From Flavobacteriaceae bacterium (GTDB lineage Bacteria; Bacteroidota; Bacteroidia; Flavobacteriales; Flavobacteriaceae), in NCBI GenBank assembly GCA_023301205.1, contig JALZVC010000234.1, forward strand, positions 1 to 16,215: 16,215 nucleotides of DNA. The letters run 5' to 3'. The notes under the pieces were generated by a model that did not search any database, was not told the DNA's origin, and saw nothing but the letters and a program-made list of their open reading frames with translations. Numbering within the stretch: the first letter of the stretch is position 1; each line of letters starts with the position of its first letter. The translations under genes were made by a program, and so were the position numbers. Below are positions 1 to 6,784 of the stretch, in pieces.

Positions 1-82
1 TAATCACTACTTGATTGCCAAACTGCCCAAAGCATAGCCCAAAACTGAGTCCTAAAATAAGTGTAAGTAACGTTCTTTTCAT
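1..82 (-). CDS. 5' end of a gene for an exported protein (partial)
   Basis: The reverse strand opens with an ATG at 82 and stays open to the window edge for 27 residues, starting MKRTLLTLILGLSFGLCFGQ and continuing FGNQVVI. This is a classic signal peptide: a Lys-Arg n-region, a hydrophobic core of about 14 residues and a Gly-Gln junction that is a common cleavage site in Flavobacteriia. The mature N-terminus, QFGNQVVI, resembles the start of some flavobacterial FG-GAP/VCBS-repeat surface proteins, but that is a guess from a few residues. The gene is divergent from typA, with about 205 bp between the two start codons. The product cannot be named from what is visible. Confidence 0.6.
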   Translation of the reverse strand, partial: MKRTLLTLILGLSFGLCFGQFGNQVVI

Positions 83-188
83 TATAATAACAATTGAATA
101 ATACAATATAAATATAAAATAAAATATTCAGATCATTTCCGAAGAAATAAACTCACTTAAAAAAACGTGCTAATCCATTAAAATACAC

Positions 189-196
189 TACTTTTG
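189..196 (+). promoter_or_regulatory. Likely -7 element of the typA promoter
   Basis: TACTTTTG matches the Bacteroidota sigma-factor -7 consensus TAnnTTTG exactly. It predicts a start of transcription near 202-204 and a typA leader of about 85 nt. No convincing TTTG-type -33 box lies about 19 bp upstream, so the call rests on the -7 match and position. Confidence 0.5.
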
Positions 197-208
197 CGCC
201 CTGTTAGA

Positions 209-235
209 ATGAAACAAAAATTATTTCTTTTTTAA
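209..235 (+). other. Possible 8-codon upstream ORF in the typA leader
   Basis: ATG at 209 opens a short frame, MKQKLFLF, closed by TAA at 233-235. It would lie at the very 5' end of the typA transcript, only a few nucleotides from the predicted start. Its translation is unproven and the frame may be chance in AT-rich DNA. Confidence 0.2.
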
Positions 236-287
236 CAATATAGACTACTATTAATTAATTGGTTACCCGACTTCACGGGCATTGAAA

Positions 288-2081
288 ATGAAAGTTATAA
301 ATATTGCAATTATTGCTCACGTAGATCACGGTAAAACTACCCTGGTAGATAAAATTATGCATCACTGTAGCCTTTTTCGTGAAAACGAAAATACAGGAGA
401 TTTAATCTTAGATAATAACGATCTTGAACGTGAACGTGGAATTACGATTACGTCTAAAAACGTATCTGTTGTTTATAAGGACACAAAAATTAATATTATT
501 GACACCCCTGGTCACGCCGATTTTGGTGGAGAGGTAGAGCGTGTATTAAATATGGCAGATGGTGTTTGTTTACTAGTAGATGCCTTTGAGGGACCTATGC
601 CACAAACGCGTTTTGTATTACAAAAAGCATTAGACTTAGGGCTTAAGCCTTGTGTTGTGATTAACAAAGTGGATAAAGAAAACTGTACACCAGAGATTGT
701 TCACGAAAAAGTGTTCGACTTAATGTACGAGCTTGGTGCAGAAGAGTGGCAGTTAGATTTCCCTACAGTATATGGTTCTGCAAAGAACAACTGGATGAGT
801 GATCATTGGGAGAATGAAACAGAAAATGTGGAGCCATTACTAGATATGGTTCTTGAGAATGTTGCTCCTCCTAAATTTGAAGAAGGTACTACTCAAATGT
901 TAATTACCTCTTTAGATTTTTCTTCATTTACAGGACGTATCGCTATTGGTCGTTTAACACGTGGATCGTTAACGCCTGGAATGCGTGTTTCTCTTGTAAA
1001 AGCAGATGGAACGATTATAAAAACAAAAATTAAAGAACTACACACTTTTGAAGGTCTTGGCCGTAAAAAAGTAGAAGAAGTTAAAGTTGGAGATATTTGT
1101 GCCTTAATAGGTTTAGAAGGGTTTGAAATAGGCGACACCGTTGCAGATGTTGAAAACCCTGAAGCATTAAAGACTATCGCTATTGATGAGCCAACGATGA
1201 GCATGTTGTTTACTATTAATGATTCTCCTTTCTTTGGGAAGGATGGAAAGTTTGTAACATCACGTCATATAAGAGAGCGTCTAGAAAAAGAACTTGAGAA
1301 AAACTTAGCCATGCGTTTACAGGAAACTGGAAGTGCAGATAAGTTTTTAGTATTTGGACGTGGTATCTTACACTTATCTGTATTGATTGAAACAATGCGT
1401 CGTGAAGGTTACGAATTACAAATAGGACAGCCACAAGTAATTATCAAGGAGATTGATGGTGTTAAATGTGAGCCAGTAGAAGAGTTAACTATTGACTTAC
1501 CAGAAAACGTAAGTGGAACTGCTGTAAACTTTGTTAGTATCCGTAAAGGAGAAATGGTGTCTATGGAAGCTAAAGGTGATCGTATGATTTGTGAGTTTAT
1601 GATTCCATCTCGTGGTATTATTGGACTACGTAATCAACTGTTAACAGCTACAGCTGGTGAAGCGATTATGACGCATCGTTTTATTGAGTACCAACCTTTA
1701 AAAGGAGGTATTCCAGAACGTCAAAATGGATCTTTAGTATCTATGGAGAATGGTTCTGCTATTCCTTATTCTATTGATAAGTTACAAGACAGAGGTCGTT
1801 TCTTTGTAAATCCTAACGAGGATATCTACGAAGGACAAGTGATAGGTGAGAATACACGTCAAGATGATATGGAAGTAAATATCACGAAGACGAAAAAGAT
1901 GAGTAACGTACGTTCTTCTGGGGCAGATGACAAGGCAAAGATTGTCCCAGCCATCAAGTTTTCACTAGAAGAAGCGCTAGAATTTATACAGAAAGATGAG
2001 TATGTTGAGGTGACACCTAACTTCTTACGTATCCGTAAAGTATATTTAAAAGCGACAGATAGAAAGCGTAATAAACTATAG
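288..2081 (+). CDS. typA: Translational GTPase TypA/BipA
   Basis: TypA/BipA is an EF-G-like GTPase that binds the ribosome and supports 50S assembly, stress and cold growth in the bacteria studied. All G motifs are present: AHVDHGKT (residues 10-17), RGITI (50-54), DTPGH (72-76), NKVD (126-129) and SAK (164-166). After the GTPase domain come domain II (about 200-290), the EF-G III- and V-like domains (about 300-475) and the TypA-specific C-terminal domain with its basic end ([14 protein letters not shown]). The length of 597 residues is normal. I chose the ATG at 288 because it gives the usual start [17 protein letters not shown]; an in-frame TTG at 282 adds only two residues. A 4-bp hairpin (CCCG/CGGG, 266-279) sits just before the start. 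The gene stands alone between its own promoter and a strong terminator. Confidence 0.97.
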   Translation: MKVINIAIIAHVDHGKTTLVDKIMHHCSLFRENENTGDLILDNNDLERERGITITSKNVSVVYKDTKINIIDTPGHADFGGEVERVLNMADGVCLLVDAFEGPMPQTRFVLQKALDLGLKPCVVINKVDKENCTPEIVHEKVFDLMYELGAEEWQLDFPTVYGSAKNNWMSDHWENETENVEPLLDMVLENVAPPKFEEGTTQMLITSLDFSSFTGRIAIGRLTRGSLTPGMRVSLVKADGTIIKTKIKELHTFEGLGRKKVEEVKVGDICALIGLEGFEIGDTVADVENPEALKTIAIDEPTMSMLFTINDSPFFGKDGKFVTSRHIRERLEKELEKNLAMRLQETGSADKFLVFGRGILHLSVLIETMRREGYELQIGQPQVIIKEIDGVKCEPVEELTIDLPENVSGTAVNFVSIRKGEMVSMEAKGDRMICEFMIPSRGIIGLRNQLLTATAGEAIMTHRFIEYQPLKGGIPERQNGSLVSMENGSAIPYSIDKLQDRGRFFVNPNEDIYEGQVIGENTRQDDMEVNITKTKKMSNVRSSGADDKAKIVPAIKFSLEEALEFIQKDEYVEVTPNFLRIRKVYLKATDRKRNKL

Positions 2082-2117
2082 TCTTTCTTCGGAAATAGTA
2101 TAGATTGAATATATATT

Positions 2118-2168
2118 AATCTGCATTTTACATTGCCCTAGGGTATTTGTTTAATGCAGATTTTTTTT
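2118..2168 (+). terminator. Rho-independent terminator of typA
   Basis: A perfect 10-bp inverted repeat, AATCTGCATT (2118-2127) and AATGCAGATT (2153-2162), is followed by a run of eight T (2161-2168). The 25-nt loop contains the palindrome CCCTAGGG (2136-2143). It lies 37 bp after the typA stop and on the typA strand. Confidence 0.85.
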
Positions 2169-2182
2169 ATCCTGTATAAATT

Positions 2183-2545
2183 CTATAATAGGCCATCAAG
2201 TTCAGGCTCATTGGTGAGGAATAAGATGCTATTTTCAAAAAAGAAATCATACTCAATATGCTGTATGGTATTTTTAGCTTCGGAACTAGTTATGGTATAA
2301 GTACCCGTATCTAAAAGAGTGTGTGGTTCTTCAGTATTGATATTTTCAACTTGTAGTAATGATTAGTCAACATCAAATCCCCAAACGTTTTCACCAACTG
2401 CTAGATTAGTAGGTTCGCAAAAGCAAGTAACCGAAACCAGATTCCGTCTAACGACGTTGTCACATTTCTAGTAGGATCATCATCATCTTTGTTGCAGGAA
2501 ATCAACGCGACGCTTAAGAGCAATGAGAAAGGCTTTTTTTTACAT
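2183..2545 (-). pseudogene. Decayed lipoprotein gene, lipocalin-like family
   Basis: No long frame is open here, but joining reverse-strand frames gives a coherent lipoprotein of about 120 residues. It starts with ATG at 2545; after one extra base (ATG T then an A-tract) the frame reads KKKPFSLLLSVALISC NKDDDDP, a lipoprotein signal with an Asp-rich surface-export-like stretch. It continues TSLDGIW, shifts frame, and goes on with VSVTCFCEPTNLAVGENVW and GFDVD. A TAA follows, then SLLQVEN, DTGTYTITSSE, IEYDFFFENS and NEPELDGLL, ending with TAG at 2183-2185. The pattern of W, CxCEP, GENVWxFD, TGTY and YDFFFEN matches small flavobacterial lipoproteins often annotated as lipocalin-like. The second frameshift fits loss of one copy of a tandem AATCTGG: restoring it gives GIWNLVSV. 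The +1 and -7 changes cancel, so only the TAA breaks the restored frame. Confidence 0.75.
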
Positions 2546-2642
2546 TGTGCGTTTATCCTGTTTAGATTCCTGTGAGTCTTTTTGTGAGAATTAATTCACC
2601 TTATGCGTTGATATAGTGAGTTTAAAACTTGTATACTTCCTT

Positions 2643-2673
2643 AAAAAAGAGGTTGTATTAATTAGATACATCC
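2643..2673 (-). terminator. Terminator of the hybrid histidine kinase gene
   Basis: On the reverse strand a stem GG-A-TGTAT / ATACA-A-CC with a 7-nt loop (2651-2673) is followed by TC and six T (2643-2648 as A on the forward strand). It starts only 1 bp after the kinase stop codon. The stem is short and AT-rich, with one internal mismatch. Confidence 0.55.
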
Positions 2674-2674
2674 A

Positions 2675-4918
2675 TTACTTAGCACTTATTATGTGCTTTA
2701 TGATTATATCTTTAAATTTTTTAATATCATAAGGCTTGACTATAAAATCTGTCATACCAATCTTAAAAACTTGAGAACGCAGTTCTTCTATCTCAACAGC
2801 AGAGAGTGCTATTATGGGCACTTTAGTATTAAATAAACGCACTTCTTGAGTTGATTGAATACCGTCTTTTACGGGCATGTTAATATCCATTAAAACCAAG
2901 TCATACTCATTTGCTTTTATCAATTTGACAGCCTCTTCTCCATCGTTGGCTATAGTGCAAATTACTTCTTCTTTTTCAAGTATTTTTTTTGTTACTATTT
3001 GATTAATACGGTTATCATCAACAATTAGGATTCTTTTTTCTCTTAAAATTGTATGATCAAAAATTAACGGGATTTCGTTAGTTGTTAATACATCAAGATC
3101 TACTGCTGCGTATTTTAATGTAAAATAAAAATGAGCTCCTTCTCCTAATTCGCTTTCAAGAAATATTTTAGAATTTAAAACCTCAAGTAATTTAGATACA
3201 ATAGGTAGCCCTAATCCTGTACCTTGATAATAATAATTTACAGAATCTGCCTGAGTAAATTCTTCAAAAATAGTACTTTGTTTATTTTTTGGAACTCCTA
3301 TTCCAGTATCTCTAATGTTAAATTTAATTTCCACAAAATTAGCATCTGTTAGCACTGTTTCTAGGGATATATAGATATGTCCATTTTCCGTGAATTTACA
3401 GGCATTACCTACTAAATTCATTAAAATTCTGGAAAGATGAATGGAATTTCCTTTAATTAGAACAGGAGTGTTTTCTGATAAGTTTATGTGTATTTGATTC
3501 TTATTTTGAATTAGCATATACTCAAACGATGACGCTATTGTATCTAACAAATTCTTTATGTTAAAGACATTTTGATTATTTACGATATTATTAGAGTCTA
3601 TTTTATTTATCTCTAAAACATCATTTATTAGTGCCAGCAAGTAATCTGCAGAAAACTTAAGGGATTTTATATCTTCTTTATGCTTTGCTAAAGTTTCATC
3701 TTCTAGCAAAATAGAACTCAAACCAATAACCCCGTATAAGGGTGTTCGTAATTCATGACTTACAGTAGAAAAGAACGCACTTTTTGCTTGTGTTAATCGT
3801 TCTGCTTCTTCCTTAGCTTGCAAGTATTCTTGACTTTTAATACGAACCTCGTCCACGAGTTTCTTTCGTTTTTTAGAGGTTATATAGAAGTATCCTAAGA
3901 AAAATAGAGAAATAATAGTTCCAACAATTAGCCCAATGTTAATTGTGTTTTTGTTCTTTATTTTCTCAGATTTTAATTGTGAATCAAACTCAGCTTTTGT
4001 CGTTTTCTCTTTATATTCTTTTACTTTAAATTGGGCTGTAACTTCTGCTGTTTCTTTAGATTTTTGCTTCTCAATGTTTAATGAATTTATAGAGTCATAT
4101 AATCGATTGTATTTTAAAGCGCTTTTATATTGTTTCATTCCTTCAAGGGATATACTATACTCCTTATATAGTTTAGCCAGATTAAGTGAAAACCGTTCTT
4201 TCTTAAAGTTTGGATCATCAAGGCAGGGTAGTAGGTATTTTGTAGCTTCTTTGTGTTCTTTTTTAAGATTATATAATGACGCAGCTAGTGGCATATAATC
4301 GACATATAACAAGCTGTCAGTAGATTTTTCCATCATAGGAAGAACATTATCTATCTTTTTAATAATACTATCACCTTTTTCAAGGTAATTAACTTTTATT
4401 AAATTGTTTAAATAGTTGTAATATGTATTCGTTAGATTGACTGTGTCTTTCGTTTTGAGATTTAGCGCCACTGTTTTATCCATGTATTCAATGGCTTTCT
4501 TTATTTTAACATCATCGCCTTTTACAAAATTGATAAACGAAAGCGTCATATAGCTACTTCCTAAATATCGATTATTTTTTAACTTTATAGCGTATTCCAT
4601 TGTTGTATTAAAGTTTTTCTCTGCGCTTATCGTATCGTTTTGTTCTAAAAAATCATATCCTAATCTAGAATGTGCTACTAATATGAAAAAGTCATTTTTA
4701 GCTAATTTTGCTTTTTCCAATAGATCTGCGTGTACTTTAAAAGAATCGTAATAACGACCCTCCATAAATGCCATTAAACCTAGAGAGTCCATTGACTTTA
4801 ACGTCTTAATTGCTTGGACTTGATAGATCGTTGTATCTGTACTATTGTCACTTGTTTGACAAATACTTGTCAAGTAAATCATAGAAAATAATAAGAAAAA
4901 TATCAACTTTAGTTGCAT
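2675..4918 (-). CDS. TPR-containing hybrid sensor histidine kinase
   Basis: A membrane two-component sensor of 747 residues. In order: signal peptide (1-20, ending SICQ); a periplasmic, mostly helical region with degenerate TPR repeats (about 30-285); a coiled coil (285-325); one membrane span (about 327-347) followed by KKRKK; a second coiled coil (355-380); HisKA with SHELRTP, His388 as phospho-acceptor; HATPase_c with N-box NLVGNACKF (501-509), DTGIG (537-541), FEEF (551-554) and GTGLGLP (566-572); and a C-terminal receiver with DD at 634-635, phospho-acceptor Asp678, Ser706 and Lys728. All catalytic residues are intact. The ligand is unknown; TPRs suggest protein or peptide sensing. No response regulator with a DNA-binding domain lies in the window, so the output partner is elsewhere. 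It is a single-gene unit with its own terminator. Confidence 0.93.
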   Translation of the reverse strand: MQLKLIFFLLFSMIYLTSICQTSDNSTDTTIYQVQAIKTLKSMDSLGLMAFMEGRYYDSFKVHADLLEKAKLAKNDFFILVAHSRLGYDFLEQNDTISAEKNFNTTMEYAIKLKNNRYLGSSYMTLSFINFVKGDDVKIKKAIEYMDKTVALNLKTKDTVNLTNTYYNYLNNLIKVNYLEKGDSIIKKIDNVLPMMEKSTDSLLYVDYMPLAASLYNLKKEHKEATKYLLPCLDDPNFKKERFSLNLAKLYKEYSISLEGMKQYKSALKYNRLYDSINSLNIEKQKSKETAEVTAQFKVKEYKEKTTKAEFDSQLKSEKIKNKNTINIGLIVGTIISLFFLGYFYITSKKRKKLVDEVRIKSQEYLQAKEEAERLTQAKSAFFSTVSHELRTPLYGVIGLSSILLEDETLAKHKEDIKSLKFSADYLLALINDVLEINKIDSNNIVNNQNVFNIKNLLDTIASSFEYMLIQNKNQIHINLSENTPVLIKGNSIHLSRILMNLVGNACKFTENGHIYISLETVLTDANFVEIKFNIRDTGIGVPKNKQSTIFEEFTQADSVNYYYQGTGLGLPIVSKLLEVLNSKIFLESELGEGAHFYFTLKYAAVDLDVLTTNEIPLIFDHTILREKRILIVDDNRINQIVTKKILEKEEVICTIANDGEEAVKLIKANEYDLVLMDINMPVKDGIQSTQEVRLFNTKVPIIALSAVEIEELRSQVFKIGMTDFIVKPYDIKKFKDIIIKHIISAK

Positions 4919-4937
4919 AATAATGTTTATTTATCCG

Positions 4938-4945
4938 TTAAAGTA
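4938..4945 (-). promoter_or_regulatory. Possible -7-like element of the histidine kinase gene
   Basis: On the reverse strand TACTTTAA resembles the -7 consensus TAnnTTTG (six of eight) and ends 19 nt before the kinase ATG. The same word lies 15 nt before the start of the outer-membrane gene at 15282, which is why I note it. The evidence is weak. Confidence 0.25.
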
Positions 4946-5013
4946 CAAAATAATTAGGTTTAAGAGTTTTTTTTTGAAGTTATTATTCAACTTTATTAGT
5001 ACTTTACTTGTAA

Positions 5014-5051
5014 TAAGTTAGTTGTGATTTCAGAAATTCATAACTAACTTA
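5014..5051. repeat. Long imperfect inverted repeat (hairpin)
   Basis: AAGTTAGTTGTGATTTC (5015-5031) pairs with GAAATTCATAACTAACTT (5033-5050), with one G-T wobble, one bulged base and an outer T-A pair. The two halves almost touch. It lies 96 bp upstream of the histidine kinase start and lacks a T-tract on either side, so it looks less like a terminator than like a regulator site or a structured RNA element. Confidence 0.6.
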
Positions 5052-5308
5052 ATTTAGTCATTTGTTTTAAGATAGTTTGTCACTTAGTTTCCATTGTAAA
5101 TACTTTTCAAGAACCTAATTGCTAGTTAGTGGTTTATAATGCTGCCTAAAATGACCTTTATATTAGTTCCGATACTTTAATTAGAAAACTTAGTCTTGAG
5201 TGTATTGTATCTAGGTAGATAACATACCATAAGATGGAGCATCAATCAGATAAATACCAATAGTTGAAAATTCTTAAAATTTAGGGCCGTATGTTGATGT
5301 GTTTTATA

Positions 5309-5379
5309 GTTCAAAAAAATGAACGAACTTCGCATGCGCACGAATCTAGAATTGAATAGTTCGTTGCGTTTTTGTTCAT
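5309..5379. repeat. Nested GAAC/GTTC inverted repeats upstream of the DUF302 gene
   Basis: AACGAACT (5322-5329) pairs with AGTTCGTT (5358-5365) around a 28-nt loop that contains the palindrome CGCATGCG (5331-5338). ATGAAC (5319-5324) also has a partner GTTCAT (5374-5379), and GTTC at 5309-5312 can pair with GAAC at 5321-5324 across a run of A. These alternatives are mutually exclusive, as in a switch or a pair of operator half-sites. They end 32 bp before the chosen start codon. Confidence 0.4.
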
Positions 5380-5410
5380 GGAAGACTATTTCCGATTAAA
5401 ACAATTATAT

Positions 5411-6328
5411 ATGAAATTATTTAATTTATGTTTTTTGTCTTTATGTCTCTTTTGTGCTTGTAAGGAACAAGACAAAAAAGAGAGTTTAGGTACACCAAAG
5501 CAAATAGCGCTAATTGGCTTTTCTAGTGCAGTAAGTAAGCAGTCTTATACTGAAACCGTGAGTGCATTAAAAAATGCATTGACGGCGGCACCTCCTATTA
5601 CCGTGGTTGCTCAGGTAAACCATACAGCTAATGCTGCTTCTGTAGGTCAAAAACTAAATAACACGAGTGTATTAATTTTTGGTAATCCTGCTTTGGGAAC
5701 ACCTTTAATGCAGAAGAATCAGTTAGCTGGTTTAGATCTTCCACAGAAGTTCTTGATTTATGAAGATGGTAATGGCATCACGAGAGTAGCATTTAATGAC
5801 CCAGAATACCTCTCTCAACGTCACGGACTAGAAGGAGTAGCAAGTTTAACGAAGATCAATGAAGCACTCAATGAATTTACGGGTATGATTACCGATGATA
5901 AGGTGTCAGCTAGTAAAACAGATGTGAAATTAGCGGAAGGTATCATCATCAAGGTAAGTGCGAATAGTTTTGATAAAACCTATACTAAATTATTTGAAGC
6001 TATTGATGGTAATCCTAACCTTGGTATTATGGCCGAGATCAATCATCAGAAAAGTGCTACTTCAGTTGATTTAGAATTGCTTCCCACTAGACTTATCATA
6101 TTTGGTAATCCAAATTTAGGAACACCGCTAATGCAAAGCAGTCAAACTGCAGGAATATACTTGCCACAAAAGATGTTAGTATACGAAACAGCAGATGGGG
6201 CAGTACACGTCGCTTACAATAACCCAGAATTTTTGGCAGAAAGACACGGGCTTAGCGAAGTTGATGGCCAGATAACCAAGATCACAGGGGCCTTAGATAA
6301 GCTGTCTAATGTTGCTGTTACTGAGTAA
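5411..6328 (+). CDS. Lipoprotein with two tandem DUF302 domains
   Basis: A 305-residue lipoprotein. I chose the ATG at 5411 because it gives a compact lipoprotein signal, MKLFNLCFLSLCLFCAC, with Cys17 as the lipidated residue; ATG at 5378 or TTG at 5372 would add a charged prefix. The residues after the Cys (KEQDKKE) resemble the export signal that sends Bacteroidota lipoproteins to the cell surface. Two DUF302 domains follow, about 32-155 and 176-300. Each has the NH near the middle (NHTANA, NHQKSA), the hallmark FGNPxLGTPLM (90-100 and 231-241), then LPQK and a Tyr-rich strand (FLIYEDGNG, MLVYETADG), and ends with (Y/F)L(S/A)(Q/E)RHGL. The copies are diverged, so the duplication is old. The biochemical role of DUF302 is unknown to me. 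It is a single-gene unit with a terminator. Confidence 0.9.
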   Translation: MKLFNLCFLSLCLFCACKEQDKKESLGTPKQIALIGFSSAVSKQSYTETVSALKNALTAAPPITVVAQVNHTANAASVGQKLNNTSVLIFGNPALGTPLMQKNQLAGLDLPQKFLIYEDGNGITRVAFNDPEYLSQRHGLEGVASLTKINEALNEFTGMITDDKVSASKTDVKLAEGIIIKVSANSFDKTYTKLFEAIDGNPNLGIMAEINHQKSATSVDLELLPTRLIIFGNPNLGTPLMQSSQTAGIYLPQKMLVYETADGAVHVAYNNPEFLAERHGLSEVDGQITKITGALDKLSNVAVTE

Positions 6329-6375
6329 AGAATAGTTTTGGTACAGGTTTATTGAGAATGGAAACTTTAATTTAA

Positions 6376-6429
6376 GACACTTTGTTAAATCCCGAGGTTG
6401 ATCTTGAGTGATTTAAGAAGTGTTTTTTT
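6376..6429 (+). terminator. Terminator of the DUF302 lipoprotein gene
   Basis: ACACTT-TG-TTAAATC (6377-6391) pairs with GATTTAA-G-AAGTGT (6410-6423), giving 13 base pairs around a small internal loop. A run of seven T (6423-6429) follows directly. It lies about 48 bp after the stop codon. Confidence 0.8.
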
Positions 6430-6583
6430 GAATTGGTAATATACTCCGATCATTCCAAATTTTCTGTGGTAGTTTTTCCGAAATTCATAGCGAAAATAAC
6501 AAAATAAACCTCAAAAAAGAAAACCAACCGTAGTGCTCATTAAAACCTACAATTTTTGTTAATTTGTGCTTAGATTTAGAACT
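6430..6583 (+). promoter_or_regulatory. Upstream region of the three-gene glycan operon
   Basis: This 154-bp stretch between the terminator and the small membrane protein must hold the operon promoter, but no exact TAnnTTTG is present. The closest match is TTAATTTG at 6559-6566, 17 nt before the start codon. No ORF is seen. Confidence 0.3.
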
Positions 6584-6784
6584 ATGAATTTCTTATATTT
6601 TGATCCAGGCTTAGGAGCCATGATTATTCAAGGATTAGTGGCATTTGCCGCTGGTATTCTGTTATTTTCTAAAGGCGTGATGTATAAAATCAAAGGCGTT
6701 TTTGGTTTAAATAAGGAAGAAGACGATGACTACGATTCTATAGACATTGATGAAACTGATGATGATGTTAAATCAAATCGATAG
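6584..6784 (+). CDS. Small single-span membrane protein with DPG motif
   Basis: 66 residues from the ATG at 6584 (MNFLYFDPGLGAMIIQ). A GTG at 6566 would add six residues (LRFRT after the start) that break the family-like N-terminus, so I reject it. The N-terminus YFDPGLG (5-11) is followed by one hydrophobic span (about 12-29), a Lys-rich stretch with an amphipathic look (30-44), and a very acidic tail (EEDDDYDSIDIDETDDD, 45-61). Charge suggests the tail is cytoplasmic. Small proteins with Y-x-DPG-x-G and one span are, from memory, found beside sulfatase-like and methyltransferase genes of surface-polysaccharide loci. No catalytic residues are seen; a scaffold or membrane-anchor role for the next gene product is my inference. 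Its last 20 bp overlap the next gene, which suggests translational coupling. Confidence 0.8.
   Translation: MNFLYFDPGLGAMIIQGLVAFAAGILLFSKGVMYKIKGVFGLNKEEDDDYDSIDIDETDDDVKSNR

Larger units (their letters stand above)
4946..5410. other. Non-coding region with hairpins and repeated words
   Basis: About 490 bp between the divergent starts of the histidine kinase (4918) and the DUF302 lipoprotein (5411) hold no gene I can support; the longest frames are about a dozen codons. Three kinds of structure are visible. First, a near-perfect hairpin at 5014-5051. Second, seven direct copies of TTAGT, starting at 4996, 5018, 5054, 5084, 5126, 5163 and 5190. Third, nested GTTC/GAAC inverted repeats (5309-5377) just before the DUF302 gene. 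The region may carry two divergent promoters with regulator sites, or may be partly decayed sequence. Confidence 0.5.

Noticed and set aside
282..287. TTG start codon for typA, two residues upstream of the ATG
   Set aside because: The ATG at 288 gives the usual TypA N-terminus; the extra Met-Lys from a rare start codon is not needed.
893..1434. Two reverse reading frames inside typA
   Set aside because: They are antisense shadows of a strongly conserved GTPase gene with no independent signals.
3936..4298. 120-codon forward reading frame inside the histidine kinase gene
   Set aside because: It is antisense to the kinase's coiled coil, span and TPR region; its Phe/Ser/Leu-rich make-up is what the complement of Lys/Glu-rich codons gives.
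5139..5180. Short frame MLPKMTFILVPIL as a leader or small gene
   Set aside because: Thirteen codons without a promoter match, neighbouring partner or other support.
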